A stretch of 64,000 nt of DNA from Casuarius casuarius (GCA_003342895.1 PTFA01000271.1:186409-250408); one strand, 5' to 3'; shown: positions 1 to 13,500, numbered from the stretch's first letter. Notes: generated from the letters alone by a model not told the origin. Numbers and translations: made by a program.

Positions 1-494
1 TGCCAAGGGATGAGAGACTCTGTGCCTGTGATGTGCTGTGATAAATACTAGTCTGGCAGGGGTATGTTAGCCAGCCCATGACAGAACAGATGCAACCACT
101 TCAGGCTTAAACTTTGTGTAGAGAGCTGCCAGAGCCATCCCCAGTGACATGCCGCAGTCCCAGCCTTGGTGCAGTGCTCCTGCTCTAGGGGTCTCAGGGG
201 ACACACAAAGCAGCTCATGAAAAGTCTGTACTCTGAAAATCCCCAGAGTGCTCTGAATTTCTGTTTTAGCTAGAAAGTCACATTTGAGGGGGGAGGGAAA
301 TGCCACATTTAAATCAATGTGTGATGGAGAATCTATGACAGCCTTTACTGTTGTGGATTCAGCCTTACTGATAGTTACCACTATTATAACAATAGTGTTG
401 GTATCAGCCTTAAGTGATATTGTTAATTATCATAAACATGCATTATTTTGGGCCAGCATTTGTCTGGCTTTGTATTGCCTCTTTTTAGACCTTA

Positions 495-745
495 TTTGCT
501 AGAGGGCAAAGCTCTTTGAAATTTCTGTTCTTTACGTAGGTACTTGCAAACTGTGTGATCAGATTGTCCTATTAACCTTCCTTCTTCATTATGTAGAACA
601 GATGGTACTTCTGGAGCCTTTCTTTAAGCCCAGCTTTGTGGTCCTTTAATCATTCTCTTGGTGGTTCTTTGCAGTTTATCCAGTTTTTCAATATCCTTCT
701 TGAATTGCAAGCACTGGAACTCATAATTTTGGCTCGTTGTAATTT
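495..745 (-). repeat. CR1 LINE 3' fragment, degraded
   Basis: Reading the plus strand gives, in order, several hallmarks of an inverted amniote CR1: a GCTCTTTGAAATTTCTGTTC-like stretch, TAGGTACTTGCAAACTGTGTGATCAG, CTATTAACCTTCCTTCTTC, a TTTGCAGTTTATCCAG-like segment and CAATATCCTTCTTGAATTG followed by GCACTGGAACTC. This is the complement of the end of the reverse-transcriptase reading frame. The element is old, 5'-truncated and has no intact coding frame. Whether the next 250 bp also belongs to it is unclear. Confidence 0.7.
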
Positions 746-1750
746 GTCGGATCATAATACAACACGTTTTTTTGCCTTCCCCCACTCCACTGTGTGGCAA
801 TACTGAAGTCTATACTGTATTTTTTGAAGCTTATGTAGCTGTGCAGATCTGCACCAGTCCTATCTTATTTAACAATACCACACTATTCCATCTTCAGACT
901 TAATTAGTAATGATTTTAGGTTCTTGTCCACTCATTTAACTTGGTGTTAACAACTTAGGGCCAAAGACCAGCCTCTGCCAAGTCCTCAGCAGGAACTCAT
1001 TTGTATACCTGTGATGACTGTAGTGACCCTTACATAGCTGATTTTCAATCCATTAATACGTGTCTTTTTTATTCATTTTAATCAAATCATCATGTAGAGT
1101 GAGGTCAAATTCCATTAAAAAAAAAAAAAATTAAATGTCACTGTATTGACAAAAAAGTAAGACTAAAATTATATTAAGTAAAAGTTAAATAGGAAAAGGT
1201 ATAAAATAACAAAGTCAATATTAGATATTGCCTGTTCTGCAGAAGTACCAGTTTATACAGGCTAACTTTTTCATTTTCTTTCTTTGGGGATTGATTGTTT
1301 GGATTTTCTGTTTACCTTTTAAAATATTTGGCACATCAGCAATTTTGTTGCAGCCACTGTGAGTTCCGTGTGCCCAAGTTGTGTATAAAATGGATATCGA
1401 TAATCCAGGATGTTCTTTTAAAACTCTGGTGCAATCATCCAGACCTGCTGAATTTAGGTTCTGCTTAATTAGTTACAGTTTAAGGTTCTGTGTCATTGAT
1501 AGTAGGGTAAGGAGTACAGAGCTGGTATTACGATACAGGCATATACCATCTAGCTACTTTCTGCATGTACAGAAAAGGAGTGTTGAACAACTCTTTTGTT
1601 CATCCTGCTACAATGTGGAAGTGATTGAAATAACAGTGGAATAATCTTTATCTTCAAAAACCAATCTGTACAGTGCTTAACTTTACTAGCTAGATTCATC
1701 CCTGTGCTTTCCTATATTCGTGTATTTATGGTCCTGGCTTTTTGGCTGTT
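746..1750. other. Non-coding, AT-rich; no gene seen
   Basis: This stretch holds no supportable gene. It contains a run of 14 A at 1117-1130 and strongly AT-rich sequence around 1130-1220. The part up to about 1030 may be a further decayed part of the neighbouring CR1 element, but I could not match it confidently. Confidence 0.5.
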
Positions 1751-1759
1751 TGTCATCAC

Positions 1760-1960
1760 CTTTCACTTTCTACAGGGTGATATGTGTTTAATCCTGTGCT
1801 TCTAAGTGACTTAGTGTTGGATGCAGCACTTTGGAGTTGGTGCATTGTCATCTGGATGATGGTGTTAATGTTCTGAAGGCGCTTTGGTAACAAGTGTGGG
1901 ACCTCTAGCTTTTCCATGCTGACATCTACTGCAGCAGCACAGCTATTATTCTTGTCCATT
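1760..1960 (-). CDS. Candidate internal (or start-codon) coding exon, product not recognised
   Basis: Read on the minus strand, this 201-nt block has the shape of an exon. Upstream is a pyrimidine-rich stretch ending in CTACCTAG (the acceptor). Downstream is AG followed by GTGATG (an acceptable donor). The length is a multiple of three and the frame is open throughout. The stop TGATGA follows only beyond the donor. Translation begins at or just before an ATG one base into the exon (MDKNNSCAAAVDVSMEKLEV) and ends near NTYHPVESER. No membrane segment or known motif is visible; a mid-section rich in Gln, Asn and Thr could be helical. An open stretch of about 87 codons occurs often by chance, so the splice-site agreement is the main argument. 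Alternatives are a chance ORF or a processed-pseudogene fragment. No partner exon was found in the window. Confidence 0.3.
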
Positions 1961-4900
1961 CTAGGTAGATGCTTAAGGAACAAGAGTAAAAACTCAAGTT
2001 TATCTTTTTGAGTTATCATTGACTCAAGGACAGGAAATACTGTTTCTGAGTGTCACTCCATTTCTTCTTTACTTATTCCTAAAGAAGTTAAATACGGATT
2101 TTTACATATTCCTGTTTTGCACTGTCTGCCAGGATTCAGCACTACCTGGTAGATTGATTGAATTTTCAGAAATGAGCAATTCTGGTTCCTCTGTGTTAGT
2201 CCTACTTTTGTGTAGACAGATGAAAGTGAATGAATCCAACAGGAGACATGCAGGGAAGAAACAAATCCTGAAGTTCACTTTTTGTTTTGTGTTTTTAAGT
2301 ACCAAGATTTCTGGTTCTGGTTTCTGACTAGTCCAGTCAAACCCAGAACAGAGGTTATCTTCTTTCCTAAGACATATAACCCTCTTAACAGTTGATAGAG
2401 TATTATTGCACAAAGTCTACCTCCTTTGTGCTCTGTGCGCTTCGTGGTTGAACACTTGTGAGCTATGAGAAAAAAGATACTCTTGAAGAATAGAAAGGAG
2501 TTATTTCAGTGAATTCCTCAGATAATAGCTGTATGCTCTGAAGTGTTGCTATTAGTTCATTGGGTTATTTGCCAGCCAGCTTCAGAAGCCTTGAAATTTG
2601 CATCTTGTCTCAGATCCGGGAAGATGGCACTCTGTCCCGTTGTTCTCTTGCCTCCCTGAAGAACACATTCTCTTCCTATACCAGGTTCAAAAGCTGTCAT
2701 TGTAGAAGGCTTGTGGAGATGAACATCCCTTGAAAACATGTGCATTATGAAAGCACCATTCATAGTTAATAGCTAAAACTGAATTTTTAACATTATTCTG
2801 CCCCCGTGAAACAATGTGTTCGTCCTAAAATGAGTATGGATTGAGCTCACTTGTATGCATAAGTTATTGTGGGTTGTATAATACCAAGAATCAGCTAATC
2901 CATAGCATCTACCCAAGTTCACACTCTTTGGAGGCAGACGAGCAAATGCAAAGCAATTCAGACAAGCTCAGTCTTCTTACACTGAAAGTTGAACTGATTC
3001 AGGTTATTTTGTATTGGGCGTGAGCTCAGGGCATGCACACAGGTTTTCCTTGATCAGTTTACTGGCTTGCCCTGCCTTGTTTGTCTCAGGCCTATTCTTT
3101 GAGAAGAGAAAGAATTCTTTGGCTTGCATGGCACTCGGTTAATGGGATTCTTACAACAAGAATCAGCTGGCTTGGAGAAACAAATAGAGAAAATATTTTT
3201 AAAAGGCTTCCTTTGAAAAAAATAGTGTCTGACTGTTATAACCTTGATATATAAACAACAGACATATCACACAGCTTATAAATTAGCCTTTCTGAAATCT
3301 CATCTGTAGTCTGCATGTGAAATAGTTCTTTTAAGGATTACTTCTCCCCCCCTTAGCCCCTCCCCTTCATGACTAAAGGTTTATACAACATCCATGTGAT
3401 TTCAGTGTGGGGACTTGGCTGGCATCACATCTTATTCTTGCTCTGCCCTGTAACTTGGTGGGGATGAAGGTGTATATTGTTACAGCAGGCAATAACTGTA
3501 CAAAGATGGTTAACGTAGAACAGTGTTGTTCGCAGATTAAACAAGTGTTCAAAGTCATATGAGATTTCCTATCATTTTGACCCTCCCACCTGAACTGGGC
3601 AGAGTGGAGATGAGATGTGCTCAGTAATTGTATCTGTCCATTTCTTAACTGGTTTGGAGTTGCTGAAGGTTAGCTGCAAGTCTGAATGTCCTAGGCTTAG
3701 AAATTTGAATGCTTGTATGTGACAACTGGAAAGTCTCTGTGGAGTGGTTTGTTCTGTATTATTGGTATGTATGCTTCCAACCTGTGCTCTGCTTTAATGT
3801 AGCTTTTAATCAGTAAATGTATATGAAATGAAATATGGCCCTTGTCAACACTGCTAGTAAGGTGTGCTTGCAAGTCAGAACCCTTGAGAGTAATTGCAGA
3901 TGCAGGTGTTGCCAAGCATATGCTGTTCTTGCAAAAGGGAAGATGTCCTTTGGAAAATACAGCCTCAAATTAGGGATGGTTAAGAACTGATGCTTTAAAT
4001 TGCAGCCTAGTGCAGGTGGAAGCCACAAACAGGATTTTTGTTTCCTTTCTTTTTTTTTCCTGTGTGTCTCTGCTGTGAGTTTGCTTCACCTGAATATACT
4101 CTAAATATCCAAAGAAGTAATGGAGGAAGTAAATATAACTGTGCTGTTTCTTAGTTTGGGATCGAAGTCTTTAATTAGAGCAATGTGGTAGGATCTCTTC
4201 TTTCCCTGAAGAGTAGCATGCACAGTAGCATGCCTTTGGAATCCTTTCTTCTACTGGACAAAGAAATAGCTTCAAGCTTTAAACTTAGTGTAGCAAACTC
4301 AAGACTTTAAAGATGCCTCAGCAATCTCATTTATTATTGAGGGTGATGCCTCTGGTGCATGATGATGATTTCTGAGATGGCTGCAGTCTGCTCTGGAGAA
4401 CATACCCTGTGCCTGCAAGCAAGCGAATGTCTCTGACACCTTGTTGGCAGTGGGGTGTGAATTTGTTGTGGGGGTAAATCTTATTTAAATCATCTCAGAA
4501 ACTACATATAATAACATTTTGACTCAACACTTTAAAGACCTGGATTTTTTGCTGTGCTTAATGCTATATTGAGATCACATTTAAGAAAAATCAGTAGGAT
4601 GTTTGTTTCCAACTGGGGAACTTCCCCTTTGAGCAGGGTGAGAGCCTGAGTGTTACATACGGGACATGCGAGATGCCCGTCAACCCCATCTGGTATGGCT
4701 TTGCTGCCTGGCATTGGCAGAAAGCAGTAATGTTTTTTTCCAGGTTTCCAGTCTCAAAGCTGCTGTGTATTTGGTGTCACGAAGCTGTCCAAAGGTGAGC
4801 TCCAAAGGAGACTGTCCCTGGAGCAGGGATCAGCTCAGAGGACACGTGTCCCATCAGCAAAACTGCTGACTTCAGGGGTGACGCAAGCTCATAATCCCCC

Positions 4901-6880
4901 TGGATAGAGCAGGAGCCTTTGCGTGTCGTCAGGGCTCTAACTGCAGCCTTACACTGACTATGGCAAGGAAATTTGACTCCTGCATCCCCAATCTCTGCTG
5001 TGTTTCTAAATCATTGATATTTCCCCATGTAATTGGAGCTGAGAGACCGTGGTTTGAGATTATTCTGTAAAATGGCTTGGGAAGAGGTCAGGTGCACACC
5101 TGAGCTCCACCACAGAGTGTGACTGGGCCGTGTCCGTGAGAGGCTGCACAGTGTCGGCCAGCTTCTGCACCTGGCCTGGGGGCTGCTCTCAGCTACTGTT
5201 TTGTAGTCAGGGTTAATCAGTGTTGTGGATCCCTGAGTTCGCAGAGGGTTGTGAAATAGAAGTTGTCAGCTCAGGAAACCCTATGTGGAAAATGGGCAGA
5301 GAATAGGAGAGTATTAGGGGCAAGTATTTTGTTTCCTTTGTTTACCTAGATGTCTCTTCTGTGGTTGCCTGCTGATACAGTATAGGAGATGGGATACTGG
5401 GCTATGCAGCCCATTCTTGTGTTAACTCCAGTTTGTTTAGATTTTTCCATCCTTATCTGTGACGGTATATACTTTCTGTTAAACTCTGTACTCCTTATGG
5501 CAGTTGTCATTTAAATCAAATACCATGATGCCAACTCTGTATTTTTATTTTAAATATATCAATAACTCAGTTCCTTCTTAGTGCCTTCTCCTTTTACTTA
5601 GACATTTTTGACATACAAGGTGAAATATATTTTTCTCATTGTTAATAAACATCCAGGTATGTTTAATGACAGGGCTATGAATCAGTGCAGCAACATGCAG
5701 AATACGATGAGGTGGTATCTCAGGTATATGATGTTGCAGTCCACTGTGGGACAGGCATGAATTCCTCATGAGCATGTTGTCTACTGCAGTCCAGCTCAGT
5801 GAAAATTAACTACAGAAGAATATAAAGGGAACTTTTTTGCAAGCTACGCATCCTGTGATTGGAGAATAATGTGGAAAGAAGATTTTGAGAATACCTGAGT
5901 CGTCATTTTTGAAGAGGTGAAAAATGATGGTGGCTAATTTATCCCTGCTAAAATTCTGCTGTTATGCAGTTAATCATAAGGCAGATTTGTTTTTAGTGTA
6001 TGGTGTGTATTTCTGTAACAGCATAAACTTGCTTTTTTTGGGGAATAGAAAAGGTTTAACAGCTTAGTTATTAGAGAGGTGAGAACCAACCAGGCTGCAC
6101 TATGAAAGAGAGATGCTAATGTGATTTTGGCCTGAAATGGTCCCAGATGCTGACTGTACTCCTTGAAAATATTTCAACATTTGGAAAGTCAGTGTTTCTA
6201 GTTCTATAATTTGAGAGGAAAGGTCAGAAAGCATTCTTCTAAGGTTCCCTTTTTTTCCACTAGGCTTTAGAGGAATTCGAAGCTATATTTTGCTTTAATT
6301 GAAGCAAATACCTCTTCCGTTTTATAATGGACCTGTCTTGTTATTTGAAGGTTTTCATTTATTTATTTTTTGTTTCTAGACTAAGAATATTCTTCTGCCC
6401 TGAACTCTGTAGATGAATATAGGCCCTGGAGTCTGTGTTTTTTCAACTTTCCTATGGACGGAATTTATCATCAATAGGGCTTTGTTCCACAGTGCCGCTT
6501 TGATCCACGGATACAGAGTAGTGATATCTAGGGTTCACCTCTGTTATAAAGAGTAGTTTTTCTGCTCACAGAGAAGAATCTGGAGAACTACTTGTAGTAG
6601 GGAATTAAATTCAGTGTAGATTTTCCTGTCTGATTTCTTTTCTACTGTGCAAATTGTTATCCTAGCAAAATTGAAGTGAGTATAATTCGTTCTTAAAAAC
6701 AATTACTTTAATTATTTTTTGCTATGCTACACTCTGCTGGCATATATGGCCAGTGGGACTTACTTAAAATATGTATGTCCTTAATAGCAGTTCAAAAAGG
6801 GAGATATCTCAGCTGGAAAAAATAAATGCAATGTAAAAAATCAGATTTTCTCCATCTGACCTTGCCTTTGTCTATTTAGT
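1961..6880. other. Non-coding stretch; no gene or clear repeat seen
   Basis: Short open frames occur here on both strands, but none shows a recognisable domain, splice-site agreement or codon bias. The block around 4780-5200 is somewhat richer in G+C and CpG than its surroundings, without reaching island density. A 10-bp direct repeat (AGTAGCATGC) lies near 4214-4235. Confidence 0.5.
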
Positions 6881-6889
6881 TATCTCAGT

Positions 6890-7190
6890 ATTTGATGTTG
6901 AAATTTACAGACTAATAATTGTAGCTGCTTGTGCAAAGATACAGCAGAGAGCAATTATCAACTGCAAACAAATCTCTTCTGCCTTCTTTCCTTCGGTTAG
7001 AGTGCAGTTATCTCCAGCATTGCTATAATTGTACACACTATTTTTTGTGTTCCTAGTAACTCAGTAAAACTAATTACTTTTGAAGGATCGATTGCTGCTG
7101 ATGGAGGGTTTTCCATTATCTGGGGTAGCTGAGGTCTACAGCATGTTTATGCTGCACTGTTGTGATGTTTATTTTATGGGAGCTCGCTCT
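6890..7190. promoter_or_regulatory. Possible conserved non-coding element
   Basis: This is an AT-rich, non-repetitive block with closely packed homeodomain- and forkhead-like words: GCAATTATCAACTGC, CAAACAAATC, AACTAATTACTT and GATCGATTGC. Such density is typical of vertebrate developmental enhancers. No conservation data can be seen from one sequence, so this is a compositional impression only. Confidence 0.25.
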
Positions 7191-10100
7191 GGATAAGCGG
7201 CAACTTATCCCAAGCAGTGCAGAGGTCTGCTTAGGGCTACCTGGATTCTCAGACTGGTTCCGTAGTCCTCTGAATTTGTGTCCTGGCTAACCTGCTGCCC
7301 ATCCCTAAGCTAGGTAGTTTAAAGCTAGCTTGGCTCACTTCTGATGCACTGCAGTTAAGATGTGTGTACAAGCGCATGTCCCTGCTATGGCTGTGCAATG
7401 CTGCATGTTGTGGCAACACTGAAAGATGCCAGCCCTGCTACATCCTCAGAGAGGTGGGTGCTTTATTGTTACTGAGTTCTTCAATTCATGCCCAGGAGGC
7501 TAAGTTTGGCAAATACTTATGTGTCTGCTTGATTCAGGAGCATTGAGTATAAAATGGTCTAGTTTATCTGAAGAAGAGCTACTGGAGCTACTGCAGATGC
7601 TGGCATACTGTGGCCAAGCTATGCTTTGGGTTTTGCATAATGTTTAGACGCAGAAATCCAGAGACATTCCATTTATTGAGGCCACGTAAGAGCCTGTAAA
7701 GGCTAATCCGTAAGGCCCGTAACAGTCAACTGCATATGGCTGTGGGCACAACTTCTTGAGGATACTGTTGCAGACAGACCTTGCAGCATGCAGCATGTTT
7801 TGCAGAGTCTATGCTGTTCTTGGGAACTTGACCTGAAATTGGCTTTACCTTTAGAGTTTTGTAGAACAGCCTGTTACACCATAGCTACCCCAGTTTTGGA
7901 CTTGGAATGATTCTTGTCTCATAAAGCTGATCAGTGCTGTAATTTTCTGAAAACTTGGGATTCAATTTGGACCTGAAGCAAAGTGTTCTTGGGGAAGGTC
8001 TAATTGCTGGATAAGGTGGATCCCTGAGCTAGAAGGGTGATGTGGAAGAAACCTATCCTCACTGTTACTGACAAATTGAAGAGCTATTCCCCACACTAAG
8101 CTGTTTTTCTGCTGTCTGTAGGTTTGAGAGTGAACAGCTGACTGCTCCCCAGATTGTGTGTGGCTGGGAAGTTAAATATCTAATTATTTTTTGTTAGTAA
8201 GGTGGACCTGCTGTACAGAGCCTTCCTTCCCTGTTCCCTGAGTTGTGTCTGAAGCTCAAACCTTTAAATATTGAGACACTCTGGCCACTTAAGTGACTTT
8301 TAAGAATTAAAGACGGATTGATTTGCCCCTGTGCAATTTGCAGCTCAGCTTTCTGATTGTTAAAGGTTAGTGGAGTCTGAGAATTGAATTAGTGTTGTCC
8401 AAGAAGGAGTGAACCCCCCTCTCCAGCTAAGGGGAGCTTTCTTGAGTCTTTTATGCTCTCCTCCCTTCATCTCTGTCTGGATTCCTATGACTCAAGTGGC
8501 TTTGATAAATTGTGCAGTTATGAAGGTATTAGGTACAAATAAGTTTGCAGTGTTCTTTGAGAATTTTTCCTGTGAGGTAGTAGTGAAATAGTTATATTAT
8601 CACTCCTATGTGCACATCAGCTACAGTTGCCACTACACCATGGATAGCGGTATTGTCGCTATAATTGGCTGATAGCACAGTAAGCACTGGTGAAATAAGC
8701 TTTTCCTTGGGAATACCCCAGCTACTTACCCAAATGCATATTGCCTTTTAAAAGTCAAGTTTATGCCATAATAGAGGTTCTCTCAATCCCGACTAGCACT
8801 ATTTTACATATTCTGTATGAAAAAGATTTCCATTTTCTAATCTAGTGATATATACAACTCACCATTTCACTAATTAAGCAGAAGGGACTTAAAGCAATGA
8901 ATTTAAATTATCCTTTAAAAACAATTTAATGTCTAATCAGTCATTCCAGGAATTGGATTCTGCCATATGCCCGTATTTCTGTTGGTAGTTCCTATTCTTA
9001 CCAGCAGCCTGTTGGGTCTTACATAGATGTGGTTTTGCATTACATCACATCCTATCACAACCCATTACCTTTCTCTGTACCCAGTACTATCATTCTGATT
9101 TGAGTTTTACTTGTTCCATATGAGTGTGAATGGTTAGACGTGGAGGAAGTCTTATCGATGGAGACAAAACCTGAACAGAAGGATAGACTTCCCCTACCAG
9201 CTACTGCCAGCCAAGCCATTAGAGGACATGCGGCTGGTTTTATTTGGAGTGGTCGTTCCCAGTGTTTTCCACTGTGACCATTTTGTAGCTGAGGCTTTGT
9301 TTGGCTTGTAGCCACACTTGTAAGTGTCGTGAGTCCCTTGCTTGGAAACAACTGCCTTGGGTAAGGGAGAAGGACACATCATCTTCACAGGACTTGCATC
9401 TGTGCCTTTTGCCTGTGCCGTGTCCATCTGAGCTCAGTAAACTCACTGTAACCTGGTTTGCATATGTGCACTATCCTCACCCCTGCTGAGGGAAAGCACA
9501 GTTTGAAAACTCTGGCTTTGGGGTTGGTCCTCAACCCCTTTATTCTGTCTTTGCCTGTGCTGTCCCTGTGCAGACACATGCAGCCCTGTCCTGTCTGCAT
9601 CTGCCTCACACTGTTGGCTGCGCAGGGCTGCTTTGCTATGGAAATGTTTGAGCTGTGATGGGCTTTACAGCAACTTTTGGCACGGGCAGCATTTGTTGCC
9701 CATGGAAAGAAGGCTGCTGGTGCAGGAGTTTCTTGGGCTGTGAGAGCAAGGGCTGAGGGGCTGTCTGTCCAGTGTGAGTGGGGGTGAGAGGGTAATGTCA
9801 GCTCGGGGCAGAAGTGAGCTTGTACGTTATTTAGGGGGGAAGTCCCTGAGGTACTCACAGCATGGCTACCTGCTGCCTTCTATAAGGAAAGACTGAAAAA
9901 TAGTTATTTGCTTTGATCTATTTCAAAGGATGTTTCTTGCTGAAGAGACGAAAACGTAAAAAACATTACTGTCCTGGTAAGGGGTCCTGTATAGCATGTG
10001 ATCAGGAGATAACACTACACAGTGCCGTGGGGTTCAAATCCTACCTCTGCAAGGAGCTGGTCTGTTCTGAGATCTTTCCTATTAAAATTCTCCTGTTTCT

Positions 10101-10194
10101 GTAGCTTCTGCGTGCCTCAGCTGAGGGAAAAACTGCAGGACACAGAAGTGCTTGTGTTGGCAGGCTGGTAAAAACACTTGAGTAAACACTTGCT
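7191..10194. other. Non-coding stretch; no gene seen
   Basis: No supportable gene. A perfect 10-bp palindrome CACTTAAGTG at 8286-8295 forms two overlapping NKX2-like half sites, but palindromes of this length are common by chance. The longest frame, on the minus strand at 9385-9858, has no recognisable features and is treated as chance. Confidence 0.5.
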
Positions 10195-10500
10195 CCTTCG
10201 TATGGTCCAGGAGAATCTCTAATTTAAATGCTGGTGGCTGCAGAAAAGATGCTAATGAGGCGAGCCTAGCAGCCTCATTTACCCATATGAAATCATTACC
10301 AGCGGATAATTCATTCTCCTGGAAAATACAATAATAGTAATGTAATACACAGAACACAATACTACCCTCTAATAAGTCTGACAGGCAGATTGCAATGTCT
10401 ACTTAGACTGTATTAGCTAGCCAGCAATTTCAAATGCTTTTATGTGCAGACCCTTATTGCTCAACTTCTGCTCTTTGCTGGTTGAGCTAAACTAATTAAA
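10195..10500. promoter_or_regulatory. Possible conserved non-coding element
   Basis: Here the sequence carries an octamer-like ATGCTAAT followed by AGGCGAGCCTAG, CCTCATTTACCC, ATGAAATCATTACC and GGATAATTCATT, then further on GTATTAGCTAGC and ACTAATTAAAG. Several CpGs survive in an otherwise CpG-poor, AT-rich context, and no repeat signature is visible. This pattern fits a transcriptional enhancer under constraint. The function is inferred from motif density alone. Confidence 0.3.
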
Positions 10501-13500
10501 GAAAAATGTACTGTAGCTGGGAAATCCAAAAAAAAAAGCTAAAAAACAACTCTTCCAAACCAAAAATAACCTCCCTTACAAATGAACAGCTTTCAATTTT
10601 ATTCACAGAAGTAGAAGTCACTGTTTTTCCTTAGCATTGGCCAGTGGCAGTTATGCTGTCTTGGTTAATAATTTTGTTCAGGATCGTAGGTTCATAAACT
10701 TGGAGTGTTATTGCAGACTGCAAGGACTGAAAAAGATTGTATAACTGGTTCTTTTGCTTATAACGAGATTACAGCTATGTTGTTACTAACCATTTAGTGC
10801 ATGATATATAGACTATCTGATGCATGTTTCAGGTTCCTCCTTGTTGCAGTTTGCAGTGTTTGGGGGCTATCTTGGCAGACTTTCAAAGCATGCAACCTGT
10901 GGAGGACACTCCTGCTTCTCTTTTGACATGCATGCAAAATGCTGCTACTCAGCTCAGGTTTATGCAGGCTGCCAGGCTGGCGACATCTGTGTTCTTGGCA
11001 GCAGGGGTGGGAATACCTCCCGTTTCAGGTGCTGGAGATCTGCTTTGCTCCGGGCCAACAAACATAGAAGGGCTTTTGTGAGGAGTGGTTGGCCACTAGA
11101 GGTAACACACCAGTTGTTGAAATAGGGCTTTGTTTGCAGGTTGCCAAACAGTTAAAGCCCTTACATGTATGGGAGATGAACTAGTTGCTGTAATCCTGAA
11201 AATGGCTGAGCAAGGCAAGTGAGCACATCTTTAGTACATAAAGAACATGCTGCTTGTTAGCATTTCTGAAGAAAAATTTTGTCCTGATGCTTCTCCTGCA
11301 TCGGTTTCTGTCAGAGCTGCCCCCAGGAGCCCAATCAGTAGGGAAAATAGGGCAGGGAATGGGATTGGAGAAGGAGAAAGAGGGAATAAAAGTAAAGAGG
11401 CTGAAGAATTTTCTTCTGGAGCCTCTGCTAGGGTGGGGAGCAGAAGGACATGAAAAATGCTGAGGATGTCCTCTCCTTGCCTGCAGAGCCGCTGAAGGAG
11501 CAGATATGAGCAAGGAGCAACTGGAGGGCAGGGATCTGCAGAACAAATTGCATAGCAATCTCAAATCAAAACCACTATCTTGACTGACCTATTTGTGAAA
11601 GACTATGATGGTCTCACTGTTGTGCCCACATTCCTAGAGGAGTCCTTTCTGTGCCCTGTCCCTGCCCATACCTGTCCCTGCCCATAGGTGAGAAGAGAAA
11701 CCAAAAACTGTAATATCTTTTATGTGGAGACTATTTGTTTGTCTTTTCTTTCAACTCTTGACCTGAAGACCAGTTCTTATCTCCTGGAGCACTGGGCTTG
11801 TGCTTTTGTCTTTCTGGACCACAAGCAGTGCACGTAGCTAGGACTGTCCTGGAGAGTTCACTGTTCAGCTGAATTAAACAGTCAGACTCATGTAGACCCA
11901 GTCTTTTTCTCAGCATGTTAGAATTTGACTTGAGTAACCAATTCTGGCAGGCAAAAAGTTGAAAACTGGCCTAAAGCAGATCAGAACTTCTGTCTGTGCT
12001 TGTAATGTAGAGCCAATAACTGGTTGCTATCTTGAGCTGTGCTTGAAGTTAAAATTAAGGCATTGCAGTGTTCAGCCTGTTCCCTCTACAGCCTGTGTTT
12101 GAAAGATGCATACCAGTTTGGCGTTCGAAGAAATTTTGGCACGATGTGCTGTTGAATGGTAGCCCACTTCAACTACTGACTGAAAGATCAAACACATCTT
12201 GCTCTTGGCTTGCTTGCCTGCTGATGCAAATAGCATCAAAAGCTTGGCATTTCAGGGGTCATCTTGAAAGAAGTAGATGCCTGAAACTCTCCCCAGTCCT
12301 GCATTTCTGTGCTGCCATTACCACTGCAGTGGAAACATTGCCAGCTCCAGCGACCAGCTTGCATTTGATTTGTTGGAGTGTGGATAACCATGAGGGCTGC
12401 TGGGTGATGGGAACCATGCTCCAACTCAGGGAGATTCTTTTCCTTTTGACTGGCAGGTTTTCCATGTGCATCATATCTTTTATTTTGCACCTGTGCTAAG
12501 GTGGTATAAAAAAAACTGCAGAACTGCAGCCTTTACAGCTCCTTTGTGCACACCAACAGCTTTATAGGATACAAGGATGGGGTATAGCTGGTTGCGTGCA
12601 AATGGCTTGTGTACATCTTATCCTGCAGGAAGTTTTATAATCTTTTCATCATTTTGTAACACATCAGGGAGCTTCTCTGTCTCTACCGATTAATTTACTT
12701 TGGTTATTTCAATTTTGTAAATAACTTGTTTTACAAACTCTTTAAAGCCAGGCTTCTTATGCTGAGGGGAAAACTGAAGCTGGGCTGTATCACAAGTAAC
12801 AATAGGAGACATAATGCTTAATCGCAAAAAACTGCATACGTGCTTATAAGCTGATGCAAGGAAAACTCCGAGTGCTTCCTCAGCTGCCTGCCTCTCTGAA
12901 TGACAGAAGATGATAGAAATGAACTTTAACTTGTTTATTAGTGTGGGAATCAAACAACTGCAAGACCAGCTGTTGCTACACCTTGCTCATATGAAGGGAG
13001 ATTTTTTGCTACGAATACTTATGCTGGTTACTTCTCTAGGTGTCACTGCCACACATGAGAAGGTGAGGGCTTCGTGCCTCTTGTGTTCCCTTTCTTCTAG
13101 TCAAATAATAGTGACTTGGGCTTTTAGTAATAGTGTTGGAGATTTCAGATATGCAAGGCGGTGTGACGCAAGCAAGGCGGTACAGAAGGAGCAATGAGTC
13201 TGCCAGCAGTAGGAAGTGTTCATCACTATAAGCTGCAAAATCAGGTATGACAGTATTTCTGAGAACACTTCATTGTGAAATGGACACACAATATCTAAAT
13301 GTGCATCTAGATATCTCCACTCCTTTCTTTTTACCCCAGAAAGAGGAATACTGAACAAGGAGTTGCTCAAGAATTTAATATCTATGCCACTTACAGCTAC
13401 TGTTCAGCAAACTCTGTGAGCCTGCCTGTAGTGGAAAGCCTGGGATAAAAGCCACTATGCAGCTCTCTGGAATTACCTTGGTGATGCTGCTTCATCTCTC

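Noticed and set aside
284..502. Hydrophobic 72-codon plus-strand frame
   Set aside because: The hydrophobicity follows from T-rich sequence, and its end overlaps the start of a CR1 fragment.
8286..8295. Palindrome CACTTAAGTG (NKX2-like)
   Set aside because: Tens of 10-bp palindromes are expected by chance in 64 kb.
9385..9858. 157-codon minus-strand frame
   Set aside because: No domain, no splice sites and a scattered composition; overlapping frames are open on the other strand.
9980..10060. tRNA-like T-arm word GGGGTTCAAATCCTAC
   Set aside because: The stem does not pair properly and no matching acceptor or anticodon arm lies upstream. At most it is a SINE head trace.
12068..12499. 143-codon plus-strand frame
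   Set aside because: No recognisable features; high Cys/Leu/Trp content is typical of random translation of G+T-rich DNA.
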